Positions 1 through 13,000 of a stretch of DNA of 64,000 nt are shown piece after piece. A program made the position numbers and the translations under genes. Source of the DNA: Blattamonas nauphoetae. Lineage: Eukaryota > Preaxostyla > Oxymonadida. Location of the stretch: NCBI GenBank assembly GCA_033064195.1, contig JARBJD010000008.1, forward strand, positions 62,001-126,000. The letters run 5' to 3'. The notes beneath the pieces were generated by a model. That model had not been told where the DNA came from, ran no database searches, and saw only the letters and a list, made by a program, of their open reading frames with translations. Within the stretch, counting starts at the first letter, position 1. Each line of letters begins with the position of its first letter.

Positions 1-1173
1 CTCTCTATCAACAATTTAGGTTTGATTTCATGATATATCTCGCATCTTGTCTTTTTTTATCGTGTCTAGCACTCCAGTTTCAGATTACACGAAAGTAGAC
101 CATTTTCCTCCTCCTTGACTGACGCGTCTTTTTTCACAAGCTGATTGCAAGAGACCATTAAATGCGCACAGCACAATAGGTCAACAATACGTTGCCACGG
201 TATTGTCCAATACTGTCTCATTTTTTCCAATTGAGTACTCTCCTCATTCTCTCAGAGCACGATGACAAAGACAGGTGATGAATGAGCAAAACAACGATGT
301 ATGAAATGTTCAATGAAATTCTGAATGATTTTTTTGAAAGAACATCGAATACTGACACACGACACAGACGGAGGTTTGAAACTTTTTTCATTTTCGAGAA
401 AACAAAGAATTCTACAGTGACACGTTTGAGGTGACGAGTTACAAATTACGAAACAGTCTGACGGACTGTACAGGGTTCCGATAACCTACAGGGGTACTAT
501 ATACCAAGAAAGATTGCCAATCTGGCTGGTTCGAAAAAAAGAAGTTTGTCGGAGAATGAGAATATAAATGGGGAAGAAAGCACGAACAGCGTCATCTCTT
601 CCAGATACGACGACTGTTTGACAATTCTTCCAAACAGTGAGGAGAATGCTGATGAATCTGCAGAATCTGCGATGGTTGTGGGAGGAGAGGAAAGAAGCCA
701 GTCTCAATAAATGTGAAGTGAGTTGCCGAGATGAGAAAGACTTGATTTTCTGTCAGAAACAACGATGCTCAGTTCACCAACTTCTTGTTAGATGATGTGA
801 GGATGGAGATAATAGACTCGGTGATTCAAGATCATGAGTTGTAGGGTGAATGAACAAGTATGAAGAGCACATTGTTGACTTAGAACTTCCCGAAGTACCC
901 AGGTGTCATAAGATTCAGAAGAATGCATACTTATCTTGTCGCAATTACCTTGAGAAAATTGCCTTCCTTGACAAAGTATACGAGCTGCAGGAACAGCGGT
1001 GAGGTGTGGATTTCTGACGATGTTGACCTTCTGCTCACTGAAATACTTATCTCACTCATGACCACGTCCTGATGGAAAGGAAGCAGCTTGAACGAATTTA
1101 ATCGGGAATTTGGACCTGATCTCTCATGAGATTGAATGAAGCCGTAGATCAAGCCATAGTTTGATCTTTCCGG
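1..1173. other. Intergenic region upstream of surface gene A
   Basis: I see no convincing gene here. The short open frames at 486-707 and 931-1152 on the minus strand have no recognisable domain. The last part must hold the promoter of gene A, whose start codon is at 1174, but no promoter motif can be named. Confidence 0.5.
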
Positions 1174-4100
1174 ATGACGTCACTGAGATTCATTCTAATT
1201 TCCTTTACTTGGATTTTAACTCTATCTTCATCAACCACCCACTCTCACGTTGACGTTTCACAGGATTTTGCAGCTTTCTTGGAAGGTCGCTCAAAGCTTC
1301 AAAACAATCCATCATTCTCAACAGCTTCAACTATCATAATCCCAATTGGCATCTATCATGCACAAGAAGTCCCTATCCACTCTCGAAATGTGGATCTCTC
1401 AGGATTGTCCTCGACGATCTCTCACCGATATAGCATCCACAATCTCGCTGGAGAAAACAGATCACAACATCCGGACAACAATGAATATCGCTCAAGCAAG
1501 GGACTTTCTGTGATGTTTGATCTGTTCAACAGCACATGCCGACTTGATACTCTTCAATTATTTGCGAACACGCCAGACACAGCCGTGAGTTTGATCCGCT
1601 CGTCGACGTTAGTGGTTTCTCGGAGTGAGATCACGTCATGCCCCGATACGTCTCCTTTTGTGATTGGGGATTCGGGGATGGAATCATCGGTGTCCGTGTC
1701 GCTTATCTCGTGCAGCCATCGCTCATCATCCGAATCGTCGTCTCTGCTGCCCCTGGTGAGCATGCCACGATCGTCGTGGTGTTCATCGCAAATGAGATCG
1801 AATGAAGAAGGACATGCCGACGCTTTTGGAGTTGGATCACTTTCGATAGTGGGAAGTGGTTTGTCGATGAACTCGAAGCATTTGGTGATTGGAACGGGCC
1901 CGCTTTTCGATTTCGGGACTTGTTTTGGGAATGGTCTGACTGGAGTTGTTGGATGCTCTGTGTCTCTGTCGTCGTCTTCGCTGACAAACACGACGAGCAC
2001 TCGCCTTCCTTCGACAATCCCTTGTTCGTGTTCGTTTGTGACGCAGCGGCTGATTGGGGTGTCAGTGTCGGAATCGACGAATCATCTTTGCGGGACAAGC
2101 GGAATGTCGTGGGACTGGTCAGGATCGTCTCTGCTATCGAACTGTTCGTTCACTTCCTGCGTCACCAACGCTGCTCCTGGCAAAATTTCAGAACCAACGA
2201 AAAACTCGAGCATGACGTACCAATCGTACTCCTCCAAAACAACACGGATCTCTCTTAAACAAGGTTTCTCTGATGAGACCGTGCACAATCCAATTTGGAT
2301 CACCTCGTGTAAGTTCAACAGTCTGACTGCCCCCAGCAACGATGGTGGGGCAGCGGTCAACATCGAATACTATCGAGCCCATGTTTTCATCAAGGCCAGT
2401 TCGTTCACACAATGTCATGCCTACGGATGGAGTCATACGCACGGAGGAGCCGTGTTCGTCTGCCAAACTAACACTGCTGCCAACGTTTACTCGGCCACTG
2501 TCTTCAACTGCCAGTTCACGAACAACACAGCTGGATATGGTGGCCATCTCAGTCTTCAAGATTGCAATCCTGTCACAATCGCGCAGTGCACGTTCACGAA
2601 ATCCCAATCTCGAGTTGACCCAACATCCTCGAAATGGAGCTCCCTCCGCGTCAGTTTGTCGGGCGAATGTCGTTTCGACAACTGCACAGTCTCGAAGAAC
2701 ACGGGATCAAACACAGGAGGGATCGAATACATGCAATATCTGTCAGCGGGCAAGATCGTACTGACGGATGTCCTCTTCGACGAGAATGTTTGCACATCTC
2801 CCACAGCCAGTGAGCACGTGATTGACTTTTTGTTCTACAAAGACATAGGCATCGATAACAGGGAGTTCTACGACTGCTTCTCAACATCAACTCCGATCAA
2901 GTGTGCGAGCCGATACGCTGAGAAGATCTATCCTGACTTGATCGGTCCATCGATCATCTCTGTCGGTCAGACGATCCAAGAGAATGCGAATGGGGACGGA
3001 TTTGATGTTGTTCTGTCGTTTGAGGGAGTATTCACAGGAACAAGCAGGAAATACGATGTGACACTCGAAGATGCAGATGGAAGTGAATTTGTGGCAAAGT
3101 CAGTGTCGTTCTCCAGAACAGCAGGAACAGCGACATTTGCGCTCAGCAACCCAAGTGTGTCATCTCTCTCGTCTTCGACCACGTATTCGATCGTTGAAGT
3201 GAAGAAGAGTGCCTCTCAATCAACAAGCAATGAATTCATCGAAGGTGGAGTGACAGAGCCTGACTGGACGTGGTGGCATCACACACCAAAAAGTCGAGCA
3301 GACAACATGATCGCAATGTCCTTCACAACACCAGCGGGACCAACACTGACCAACATCAAAGCAGACCTGAATCCATCGAACCTCAATGAAGTCGAAGTCA
3401 ATGTCACAGTCTCGCCGATTTCAACAGGTTCGTTCACACTGGTTGTGTTCGATTCGTCAGATCCCCTGAAGACAGAAATCACGATTGGTCCGTTCTCGTT
3501 CACTTTGTCGTCAACACCAAAAACATCATCGCACACCGTGTTGATTCATCCGTCAGATGAGTTGTCGTATGGAATGACGTACACCGTGAAGACGCTCTCA
3601 TCATCGACGCTGATTGTGTATCACACAGGACAAACGTTGACGATGCCAGATGCGCCTCCTCGACTCAGCGAGGCGACGCCAACGCTGACTGGGTTGAACA
3701 AGACATTTGTGACGCTTTCTCTGTCCGGAGCAGCACTGCCTGGGGCGACAGATTTCGGGATTGTTGTGAAAGAGATGGAAGGAAATGCGATCAAGAATGG
3801 AGCTTCAGAAATCACTTTGACAGGAACGATTGGAGGAACGATTGGATCGACCGAGACGACCTGCACAACGAGTGTGGAAATCTACACGAAAACTGGGACA
3901 CTTGAATATTCGAAGAAATACAAGATCATCTCGCTGTCGATAGTTGGATTGAGCTGTATTGTTGATCCGACCGCGATATTCGAAGTTCCTGATTCGCCTG
4001 GTCGAGTTGAAAAGATGATGACGCCGAAACTGAATGGAGTGAAGACAGAGGTGAGTGTGGTTGTGACTGGTGCTGGGTTCAAATCGATATCTGCTCTTGT

Positions 4101-6089
4101 TGTGAAGTGAGGAGACACGAAGATCTCATCCACGTCAATCGAATTCGAGTCGGCGAGTGAACTGACAGCGAAATTCCAAGCGGGAACATTGGAAAGTGGG
4201 ACCGAACTTGAATTTGAGAAGAGCTACGAAATCGAATCAGTTTCTGGACAATCTGAGGTGTTCTTGAATGCAGGAGTGGGATTCACAGTTCCTGCAGCAG
4301 GGATTGTTGCATCGACGTCGACCGAACTGAATGCAGCAACGAACGAGCACTTCAAAGTGATTGTTTCTGGAAAGAACTTTGTTGCTGGAACGAAATGGAA
4401 TCTGAAGCTGACTGATCGAAGCGAAGAAATCTTGGTGACGATGTCATCTGCAACGACTGGAGAATCGTCGTGGGTGAAAGGGGGAGGATTGACTGAGATC
4501 CAGTTTGGGTCATCGTACCCTGTGGCATCGATGACTGAAGTATCGAATTCGTCTGAGCATGTTGTCTGTGACGGAGTATGTCTTCAAACGCCGACAGGAC
4601 CGACTCTGAACAGCATCAAAGCAGACCTGAACCTATCGAACCTGAATGAAGCCATCATAAATATCACTGCCTCACGAATTTCAACAGGTTCATACACGCT
4701 GGTTGTGTTCGATTCATCAGATCCCCTGAAGACAGAAATCACGATTGGCCCATTCTCATTCACTTCTTTGTCAACAGAAACGACGAAGACACTCACAGTG
4801 TTGATTCATCCGTCGGGACTGTTGTCGTATGGAAAGACATACACCGTGAAGACGCTCTCATCGCCAACGTTGATTGTCAAGCACTCTTCCCCAACATTCT
4901 CAATCCCGCCGAAACCAACAGTCAGTGTTCTTCACATCAGCTCAGCGGGAAGTGATGAGAATGAAGGAACTGAAAACGATCCACTTCTGACACTTCACAC
5001 CGCACTCGGAAAATGCAAAACAGAGCTGATTGAAGTGTGGGTGATGGAGATCGCAGATTGGTGCAGAATCGGGAAACAGACGAAACTTGGTCACGAACAA
5101 GAAGGGCTGAGTGTGATTGTGAGGGGAGGAGAAGGACGAAAGATCGAATGCGCTTTGACAGATTCAGTCCAGACATCTGAACAACGAGACACGAAGGAAC
5201 AAGGAATGGTGTCTGTATCGAAGAACACACTCTCGTTTGTTGATGTGATGTTCGTTGTGACATCATCGAGCGTGAGGATTGGGAGTGTGTTTGTGGTGGG
5301 AGAGGGAGGAGTGGTTTGGATGGAGCGATGCAAAGTAAGCAGCTCGAATACGATCAAGCACAGATTCATGACGATCTGGAAAGATGGAGAGATGAAAGGG
5401 GAAGAACTTCAGATGTCGTCGATGAGATTCGGAGGGAAGGGAAGCGTTGTGTGTGTGTGAACGACAAAGGACGATTGACACTCTCATCTTGCTCGTTTGA
5501 TGGAGTGTCGTTTGAAAATGGAGGAGTGGTGGTTGGGAAGACACGAGGGAAGATTGAGATTGCTTCGACAGACTTCAAAAAGTGTTCAGGAAGATCGCTG
5601 GGAAGTGTGATCCGCTTGGTGACAGTTGGAGGAGAGGTAGTTGTGACGAAATGTGAGTTCGATTCGTGCTCGACGACAATTGCTTTGAATGAGCAAGGGA
5701 GGAGGGAGTTGGGAGGGGGATGTGTTTTGGTTGAGATGGAAGAGAAGGGACGGGGTGTGTCATCGTGTCGCGTTGATCTTCGGGAATCTCGTTTCTTAGG
5801 ATGCACTCTGAGTTGGGTGGGAAAGAGGGAAGCTGGAGTTGAAGTGGTTGGAGGGAGTGGATTCTTGATTGTGGGTCGGAGAGTGAAGGGAGTGGTGCTG
5901 CTGGATGGAGTTCGCCTGTCGTCATGCAGTTGTGTTGGGGATGTCGGGAGTGCTGCCTTTTCGGGCGGAGTTTGTGTTTGGGAGGGAGTACCATTCTTCG
6001 TTGATCGTCGTGGGATGGTTGTGAGTGGCTGCTCGTTCGGGTCACTCCAACTGCAGCACACCTCGTCATCTACTTCATCGTCATTGTAG
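1174..6089 (+). pseudogene. Surface protein gene A (beta-helix plus Ig-like modules), with one internal stop and one frameshift
   Basis: The start at 1174 opens a hydrophobic signal peptide (about residues 1-24) and is followed by the N-terminal block shared with gene B (HVDVSQDFAAFLEGRSKLQ). Residues up to about 585 are a Ser/Thr/Asn-rich right-handed beta-helix with short repeated strands (SLISCSHRSS, GTGPLFDFG). Ig-like beta-sandwich modules start near residue 589 with PDLIGPSIISVGQ and recur with GPTLTNIKADLNPSNLNE at about 722 and 1148. A second beta-helix begins near nucleotide 4930 with the GSDENEGTENDPLLTLHTAL motif. A TGA at 4108-4110 replaces the CGA arginine codon of the gene B copies (EVKRGD), and the same frame then stays open to 5460. 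One extra TG unit in the repeat at 5449-5459 shifts the frame, which continues to 6089. No transmembrane or kinase-like part is visible, unlike genes B, C and D. It could be a pseudogene, or be expressed by readthrough. Confidence 0.8.
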
Positions 6090-6728
6090 CCTCTCTCTCT
6101 CCTCACTTCACTCCTCTCCTCACCCAATCCATGTCTCCTTTCGCTCTCAGCCACTCTGCGATCTGTGCCCCTCTCTGATCTCTCCCGTCCAATCCCTGCC
6201 AACTCCATATCTTCTCATCGACTTCACTGTTCACTCCTCCCATCGTACTCAGGTTCTTCCCCTCCATACAATCCCTCCCACTCGTCATGTTCGCAGAATC
6301 AACTAATCTTCTCCTCCATCCACCACCCTCCGCCCTCCACCGTCCAACCACCTCTCGTCGAGTGTCATCCCACCATCCTCTCTTCCTGATTGATTGCCCA
6401 CTTTTCGTCGCCCTCCGAACACTCTTCAACCTGCTCTCTGCGATCGTCTGTCACCGCGACACAAGTTCACCCATTCTTTCAAATGCTGTGAATGATTATG
6501 TTTGCATGTGATTGTCTCCAGACTCTTTTGGAGATACCAGCCTCACCATCCAATTCTCAAGAATGGATGTATCCTTTTGTGTGTCGTCTTTCCTCTTTCA
6601 TCTCTCCCAGTCTGTCCTTTCATGACATCTATCACAATGCAGGTCTTTCTTTGGATGTCAACAACGAGCTTTTCACCTTTTCATTTATCTTAGTCTCTCG
6701 CCGTTGTGAAGTGCTTTTTCTGTTTCTA
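6090..6728. other. 3' flank of gene A, non-coding
   Basis: Pyrimidine-rich sequence with no supported gene. About 6508-6660 resembles 8892-9050 on the other side of the pogo element, so the two flanks are an old, diverged direct duplication. Confidence 0.4.
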
Positions 6729-8882
6729 CCGTTGTTGAACAAGCCGTCCAGTTGGACAACCCGTCCACATTTGGTATGAAGTCAAACTTTCGTCTCATTT
6801 TTCTCTTCATATACTTCTCTTTTCCCATATTTCCATTTCATTACTGTTTCATTCACTTATTTCAACAAATTTTTTGGTGAATTGAATTTTTTAATCTCTT
6901 CTTGATCTTGTTCTCATTGATCTCCCCTATATTTTGCTTGTCCCGTTTCTCGTCATCCAGTGATCACGATACCCTATCATCCGCACATTCATGGTATTTC
7001 GTGACATATTCGACTTCTTGTTTCTCCATCTCCTTCAATCATTTCTCCTCTTTCAGAATAAGACAACGAAACAACGTTCAGCTGATTGGTGGAGGAATCT
7101 CCGTGAAGTGGAGAGTCTTCTGAAGAAAAAGAAGATCAAATCTGAAGACAAGCTCCTATATCTTCTCAAACTCGAAAAAGTGATGAAAATCCGTGGCGGG
7201 ATCATACAAACCATCACGGGAATCCACAGCCGTTCGCTCTCGAGGGCAAGAAGAGCATTTCGTGAAGGCCGAGCTATCCGACAATCAGGACGGCAATCGA
7301 AAGTCCCTCCAAGGGAGATGAATCTGTTAGTCGGATGGATGAAGCAAAAAGTTCAACAAAAAACTCCGATCACTAGATCACAAGTCCAAACACGAGTATG
7401 GTCTTTTCTTTTTTAATTTTCCAGATTCAGAAGATCATGCGCACTTCACCTAGCGCTACTGCACGGGAAACCACACTGGATAGATCATGGGCCTGGACTT
7501 TTTGCGACTCCAACCCCGATCTCATTTTCTCCAAACCAATAAGGATGGATCTCTCAAAAATTCAATCAGCGAACGCTGAGAATATGAACACTTGGATTTC
7601 CCTTTTGAAAGACGTTGTCACAGAATACCAAGTCCAACAGGAGCTAATTTTTAACTACGATGAGACTGGCTTCTCAATGACGGAAAGAAAAGCTCAAACT
7701 GTCATTCATCAAGCTGGGACCCCACCACCCGTTCAAATTCAGACTCAAAAGATCCCCAACTTCACTCTAGCAAGCACGATTTGCGCAGATGGAACCACTC
7801 TTCCGCATTGTCTAGTGTATCCTCTCGCCAAAGAACCAAGTGAGTTTCACTCACTTCACAAGTTTGATATTGTTCCTCATTGTTTTTCCAATGGATATGT
7901 GAATGGGACCATATTCTCGACCATCCTACAGGAAACCATCATCCCTGCCATCAACAAAAAAAGAATGGCTCCTCATCTCGCTGGAAAGACCGCACTCCTT
8001 CTCCTCGACAACTGTGCATCGCACTTTTCGTCTAATCTTTCCAAAACTGCAATAGAAAACAATATCATGATATTAACGCTTCCCCCCAACACAACAAATC
8101 TGACCCAACCATTGGACGACAAAGTCTTCCAAAGCCTCAAAAACATGTACCAACGATTCTACACACCTCCATGCCCGTTCACTCAACAAGCTCATCGAGA
8201 AGCAATCGCTTATGCTTTGCCGCGCGCCGTCGAGAAGGCCTTCTCGATCAGCACGATCGAGTTGGCCTTTCAGAGATGTGTCTTCTCTGATTTAAATTCG
8301 CAGCCACTCATCGATCGTATTCCTTTTGAGGCTGACGAAAAATCACAATCAATACAGACAAACCTGTCAAATATTGATGATGAATCTTTTGTGGCTGTAG
8401 AAAAAGTGGTGAGACCTGGAATTCTTCTGAGTACAAAAGAGATGATTGAGAAAATGATGAAGAAGGAGGCAATTCAAAAAGAAAAAGAAGAAAGGAAGAA
8501 AGCAAGACAGTTCAAACCAAAGAAGATCATCCTCCGGAAGTCCACTGTCAAACAGAGAGAAAAGAGAAAGCCAAAACGGAAACATGACGAGAAACGAAAA
8601 GCGCAACCTGCAATGAAACTGTCAACAAAGAAGTCAGAGATCCAGACTCGTTCTATGAAGCAGTTGACTGAGAAAAGACTTGAGGGGAGATCAATGAGAA
8701 CAAGATCAAGAAGAGATTAAAAAATTCAATTCACCAAAAAATTTGTTGAAATAAGTGAATGAAACAGTAATGAAATGGAAATATGGGAAAAGAGAAGTAT
8801 ATGAAGAGAAAAATGAGACGAAAGTTTGACTTCATACCAAATGTGGACGGGTTGTCCAACTGGACGGCTTGTTCAACGACGG
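6729..8882 (+). mobile_element. pogo-type DNA transposon, copy 1
   Basis: The element is 2154 bp and lies between TA dinucleotides at 6727-6728 and 8883-8884, the target duplication expected for pogo/Tc1-mariner elements. Its terminal inverted repeats are long: 6729-6928 and 8683-8882, 200 bp each, starting CCGTYGTTGAACAAGCC, with a single mismatch at 6733. The right repeat overlaps the last codons of the transposase. A copy of the same length lies at 16095-18248 and differs at only a handful of bases, so both insertions are recent. Confidence 0.93.
6991..8720 (+). CDS. pogo-family DDE transposase, copy 1, spliced
   Basis: It is predicted to cut and paste its own element by DDE chemistry. 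Two overlapping frames (6991-7416 and 7398-8720) join across a 29-bp intron at 7396-7424 with GT and AG ends, giving about 566 residues. The N-terminal part is basic and probably a helix-turn-helix DNA-binding region (RSLSRARRAFREGRAIRQSG). The catalytic aspartates are visible in FNYDETGFS (about residue 214), LLLLDNCASHFS (about 330) and LTQPLDDKVF (about 366), a DD35-36D spacing typical of pogo/Tigger transposases. A lysine/arginine-rich tail closes the protein. An optional first intron at 6994-7056 (GTATTT...TTTCAG) would fuse the ATG to NKTTKQRSADWW; it is a multiple of three, so it cannot be decided here. Three adjacent bases at 8278-8280 differ from copy 2, giving RCVFSD for RCGISD. Confidence 0.88.
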
Positions 8883-10055
8883 TATTCGCAGTGATTGTCT
8901 TCAGAATCATTTGGAGGTGTCGACCACACCATCCAGTTCTGAAATGAATCAATCACTTTGTGTGTCTTCTTTCTTCTCTCATCTCTCTCAGATGAAAGCG
9001 TCATCTTTCTCAACAATGACTCTTTCCATGAATGTCCACCGAAGCATTCTTCTCCATTTCTAGTCTATTTTCTTGTTCTTTATGTTTTTTTGTCATCAAT
9101 ACTTGACCAGATTCACTTCACACTGTTTGTATTCATCATTCTCTCTCCTCTTGGAACAATTCTGGTGAAAAGATTGCTCATGAAGTGACGGGGCTGGCGA
9201 GTTTACCTTGACGGTGGCTGTCACTATTCTTTCTCCTGAGTATTCAATTCATACAATGTCTTCCAGTAAAGAAATCAAAGAAAACTCAGGAAAAATGATG
9301 TGGATTCGGAGTTTTGTGAAGGAAGAGTGAAATGACAGGATGAGCTCTCAATCACAATCAGCCAATTAAAACTCCAGACCATTTGTCCAGAACAAGAGAC
9401 GCATGAAGAACACGTCCTCTCCAATCCTCAGAGAGAGAGGCACACGTGGGCTGATTCTGATCGAGCGACTCATCCAACAGAATTCAACAACGTAATAGAG
9501 AAAAACTGAGAAGAGTATGAAGGAGAGACGATGGCAAATCAAGACAGTCAGACACTGCTCAGTAAGAAGAAAGGAAAAGAAGAACAAAATGTTGTGGTTG
9601 ACACAGTGATGACATAAAAAAGTGAAGGAACCTGATGACGTGTGAGAAACAGTGTGGTGAAAATAGTGAACTGCATGTTTTGCAGAATTGGAGTGGTATG
9701 TGACAGACACAGAGAGAAGAAGTGACGTGTTCTCACTCTGCCTTCACGGTTGACTGAGGCGAAGAGCAGGCCCTTGTCTTCATGTTTCCACTCCATTGTG
9801 GTTGGACCTGGTCAGAAAAGTAACAGAAAGGAAGCTCAGAGAGCAACAAAATGAAGACTGACAAGAAAAAAGTCAGAAAAATGAAGGAGGTAGAGACGTG
9901 TGCTGAACTTCTCTGCGACAGATTCAATGAGTGATGGGTGACGTGAAAGAAGAAATCGTGCGACGCGAAGAGAAGTGGCAGCATTCATTCATGAGTGAAG
10001 AATGAAGAATTGAGGTGATTTGATTGGTGATGTGGTATTGATAGGGAGAGACTTG
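8883..10055. other. Intergenic region between pogo copy 1 and the 3' end of gene B
   Basis: No gene is supported. The first 170 bases resemble 6508-6660. The rest holds short open frames in several frames without recognisable domains. Confidence 0.4.
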
Positions 10056-13000
10056 TTACAACTGTGTGAACTGACCTTTCAGATCTTGAGTGTCGTTCTG
10101 CGCAGGGATGTCATTCAGTTTGGAGAGGACTTGTTGGAGTGTGAGGCGCTGGTCAGCATCAATCTGAAGACACCCTTCAATCAATTCTCGCATCGATGAG
10201 TCTGACACCTTTTGAAGAGGCAGACCAATCCCAGCTGCCAAGTTCCGATGAGCATTCACTGCATCCAGTTCTCCAAGTGGAACAAGACCTGTCTCAATCT
10301 CCCACAAGATCAGGCCGAGCCGAAAAACCATCACTTTCGACGCTTCCACTCCTTCCTTCATTTCTCCCTCTTTCTCTCCTTGTTCTGGCGCTCGCCAACG
10401 AACCTCTTCAATCCCATTTTTCAGTCCTGACTGGCTCGCTGATCGTTGTGTGTCATTCAGGTGCGACGACTTGTCTTGATCTTGTTTCGTCTCAAGTTTC
10501 GATTGAACTCGAATGAACACCGAGTCGCTTCGGTTCAGAAGAATCCAGTGAGGAGAGATTCGAGTTCCTGCTTCCAGATTGTGCTTCTCAACCATCTTCA
10601 GCATTCCTTGAACAATCTTCTTCTCAATCTCTCTCCTCTTTTCTGAAGCCACTCCATCTCCCTTGTGGATCCGATTGTAAAGTGTGTCTTGACCATCCAC
10701 TGTCTCCACTGCGAACTGTCCTTCGCATTGGAGTGCTTCCACTGGGGGATCAAGTCGTCGAGCTTGAGGTTGATGAAAGCTGCCTCGTGTGTCCTCCATA
10801 TCATCAGATGCCATGGCTGTTTGTGGGTCGTCCAATTTGTGAGCGATGACACCGTTGGTTGTGTGATAGGGCATCATTTCAACTTCCAACTTGATATCAT
10901 CGACTTCGTTCAATTCCTGTTTGTCAAGAAGCTTCTCAGAATCTGATTTGGCTGCCTTTCTTCGACGGCAGATTAGAACGATGACGACAATGACGATGGC
11001 GAGAAGGAGCAAAGCTGAACAGACTATCACTGGGATCAGCCAAGGGAGAGATTCTTGGAGGGCTTGAGCTTTCCGATCTTTGAGTGATTCGAGGAAGGTG
11101 AACGAGTCGGTGTGCTCGTTCATTCCAAACACAATCCGAGCTGTCCACTTCTCATCAGACGAGAGGGAGGAGAGAGAAGATGAAGGGACGGACAAAGATA
11201 TGTTAGTTTCGTTCCACGATTCAACTGATGAAAAAGAGAGAGGAATCAGAACTGGGTCTTTGTTCGATTTCGATGATTGAGATGACGATTCAGATACTTC
11301 CAGTTTCAGATCACACGGAATCAACTTCAATCCAACAATCGAAACAGAGAACGAGTCTTTCTTCTTCGAGAGTGTGCTTCTGCAATTCTTCACGTCAAGC
11401 GAAGGAACAAAATGAGGCGATTTCATTTCGCTTCGATTCAGAACAACTGAACAGTCTGATGTTGACGAGATCCAACGATCTTCCGACGTGTCCGACGACG
11501 AAGGAAGAATTATGATGTTTCCTGATTTGCACATCACATCTTGTTGAGCTGACGGGAACAACGAGAATCGTGCTCCATTGCTCAGAATCTGCGTCGAGAT
11601 CAGCGACAGATTGCTCGACTCCATCCAAATCTCTCCCATGTCAATCGACGAGAACTCGCACGAGTGTGTCTCCATCTCAGCATCGTGCAGTTTGATCAGG
11701 CCAGTCTCCCACGAACACAGTCCTTCAATCCCATCCACCACATCAGACGACGATGGAACACCAGAAATGTGCACAGAATCCATCGTTAACTCTCCACTCG
11801 ACACATCAAACAAAACAAACGACAGAGTTGTGACTTGCACATCGATGTTCACTTTCTCCAAGAGGAGTGTCCCAGCAACAGAGATCAGACCATTCGAGTT
11901 GCTGAGAGCGGCTGTGGAGGGGATGGCAAGTGTGGGAGGCAGAAGATCCTGTTTGATGATGATATCCTGACCAGATTCGATGATCATCTGAGAGGCGAGG
12001 AGTGCTTTCTTCATCAAAACGAGCGAGACTCGCTGTGCTGAGTATGCATCCACAATCACCCAAGCAACACCCACAGACGAGCACGGACGGTCCACAGCTC
12101 CACAGAACTTCGGATTTGAATTTTCCGAGTCTGTCGCATACAGAATCAATGGATTCGGACGAGGTTTTGTTTGGAGTGTCAGATGCGTTGATGGGATCGA
12201 GATGGACGACTCGCTTTTTTGGATCACCGAGACTAGAGGATACGCAGTGTCGAACTGGAGAGTGTCTGACCATCCGAGTGCCAGCTCAGCCGACGAGCCT
12301 TCACTTGTGGTGGTGAATGTCACTTCGATTTCTTCGTCAAAGCCATCAAGCAATACCAGGAATGTCTCGCCAACAGGGAGATCTTTTCCATTCAGAATCA
12401 GATGGAATGTCGTGTTCGACGTTGTGGCGAACGAGAAATCAACTCCTGTTAGTGTTGGAGGCGGTGGAACACGAAAGAAGACTCGGCCATCCAACACAAT
12501 CACTCGACCAGTGACGTCGCATTGAATAATCTCGAATCGACTTCTGTGTTGGAGTTTCGCCGTTTCAACTCGAGTTTGTAGAATGTGAGTTGAGTCTCCT
12601 TTTGTCGAAGGAGTTCCAGTGAGTGTGAAAGGCGAGTTTGTGGGAGTGTCGTCTTCATCAACCTCGACGATGGTCAGCGTGATCGGTGTCGACGACGGAA
12701 ATCCAAATGCAGTGAGGCTGAGAAACACTTCATCACAGTCGGAGAGGTTCAGCGAGGCGGAGGCTGATCGGAGGAGAGACGGCACTTGGAATGTGAGAAA
12801 TGAGTGCGAGACAATCTGTGATGACGACGAGAGTGAGTGCACGGTGTAAGTTTCTCCACATGACAGCAGGCCTGATGGAATGATAGTGAGAGAGAGGGTA
12901 GAGTCAATCGGGGTAGTTGAGACAGAGAAAGTGAATGGAGTGATCGAGATGGGAGTGTTCTGGTCATCGCCTGTTTTGTTGACAAGGAGAGTGAATGATC

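Noticed and set aside
1174-5460. Reassigned TGA codon in the host
   Set aside because: TGA ends several otherwise well-defined genes here (21630 and 26438, minus strand), so a single paralogue difference from CGA is better explained by mutation.
5366-6208. 280-residue minus-strand frame opposite the end of gene A
   Set aside because: It is antisense to the beta-helix coding frame, low-complexity, and has no domain.
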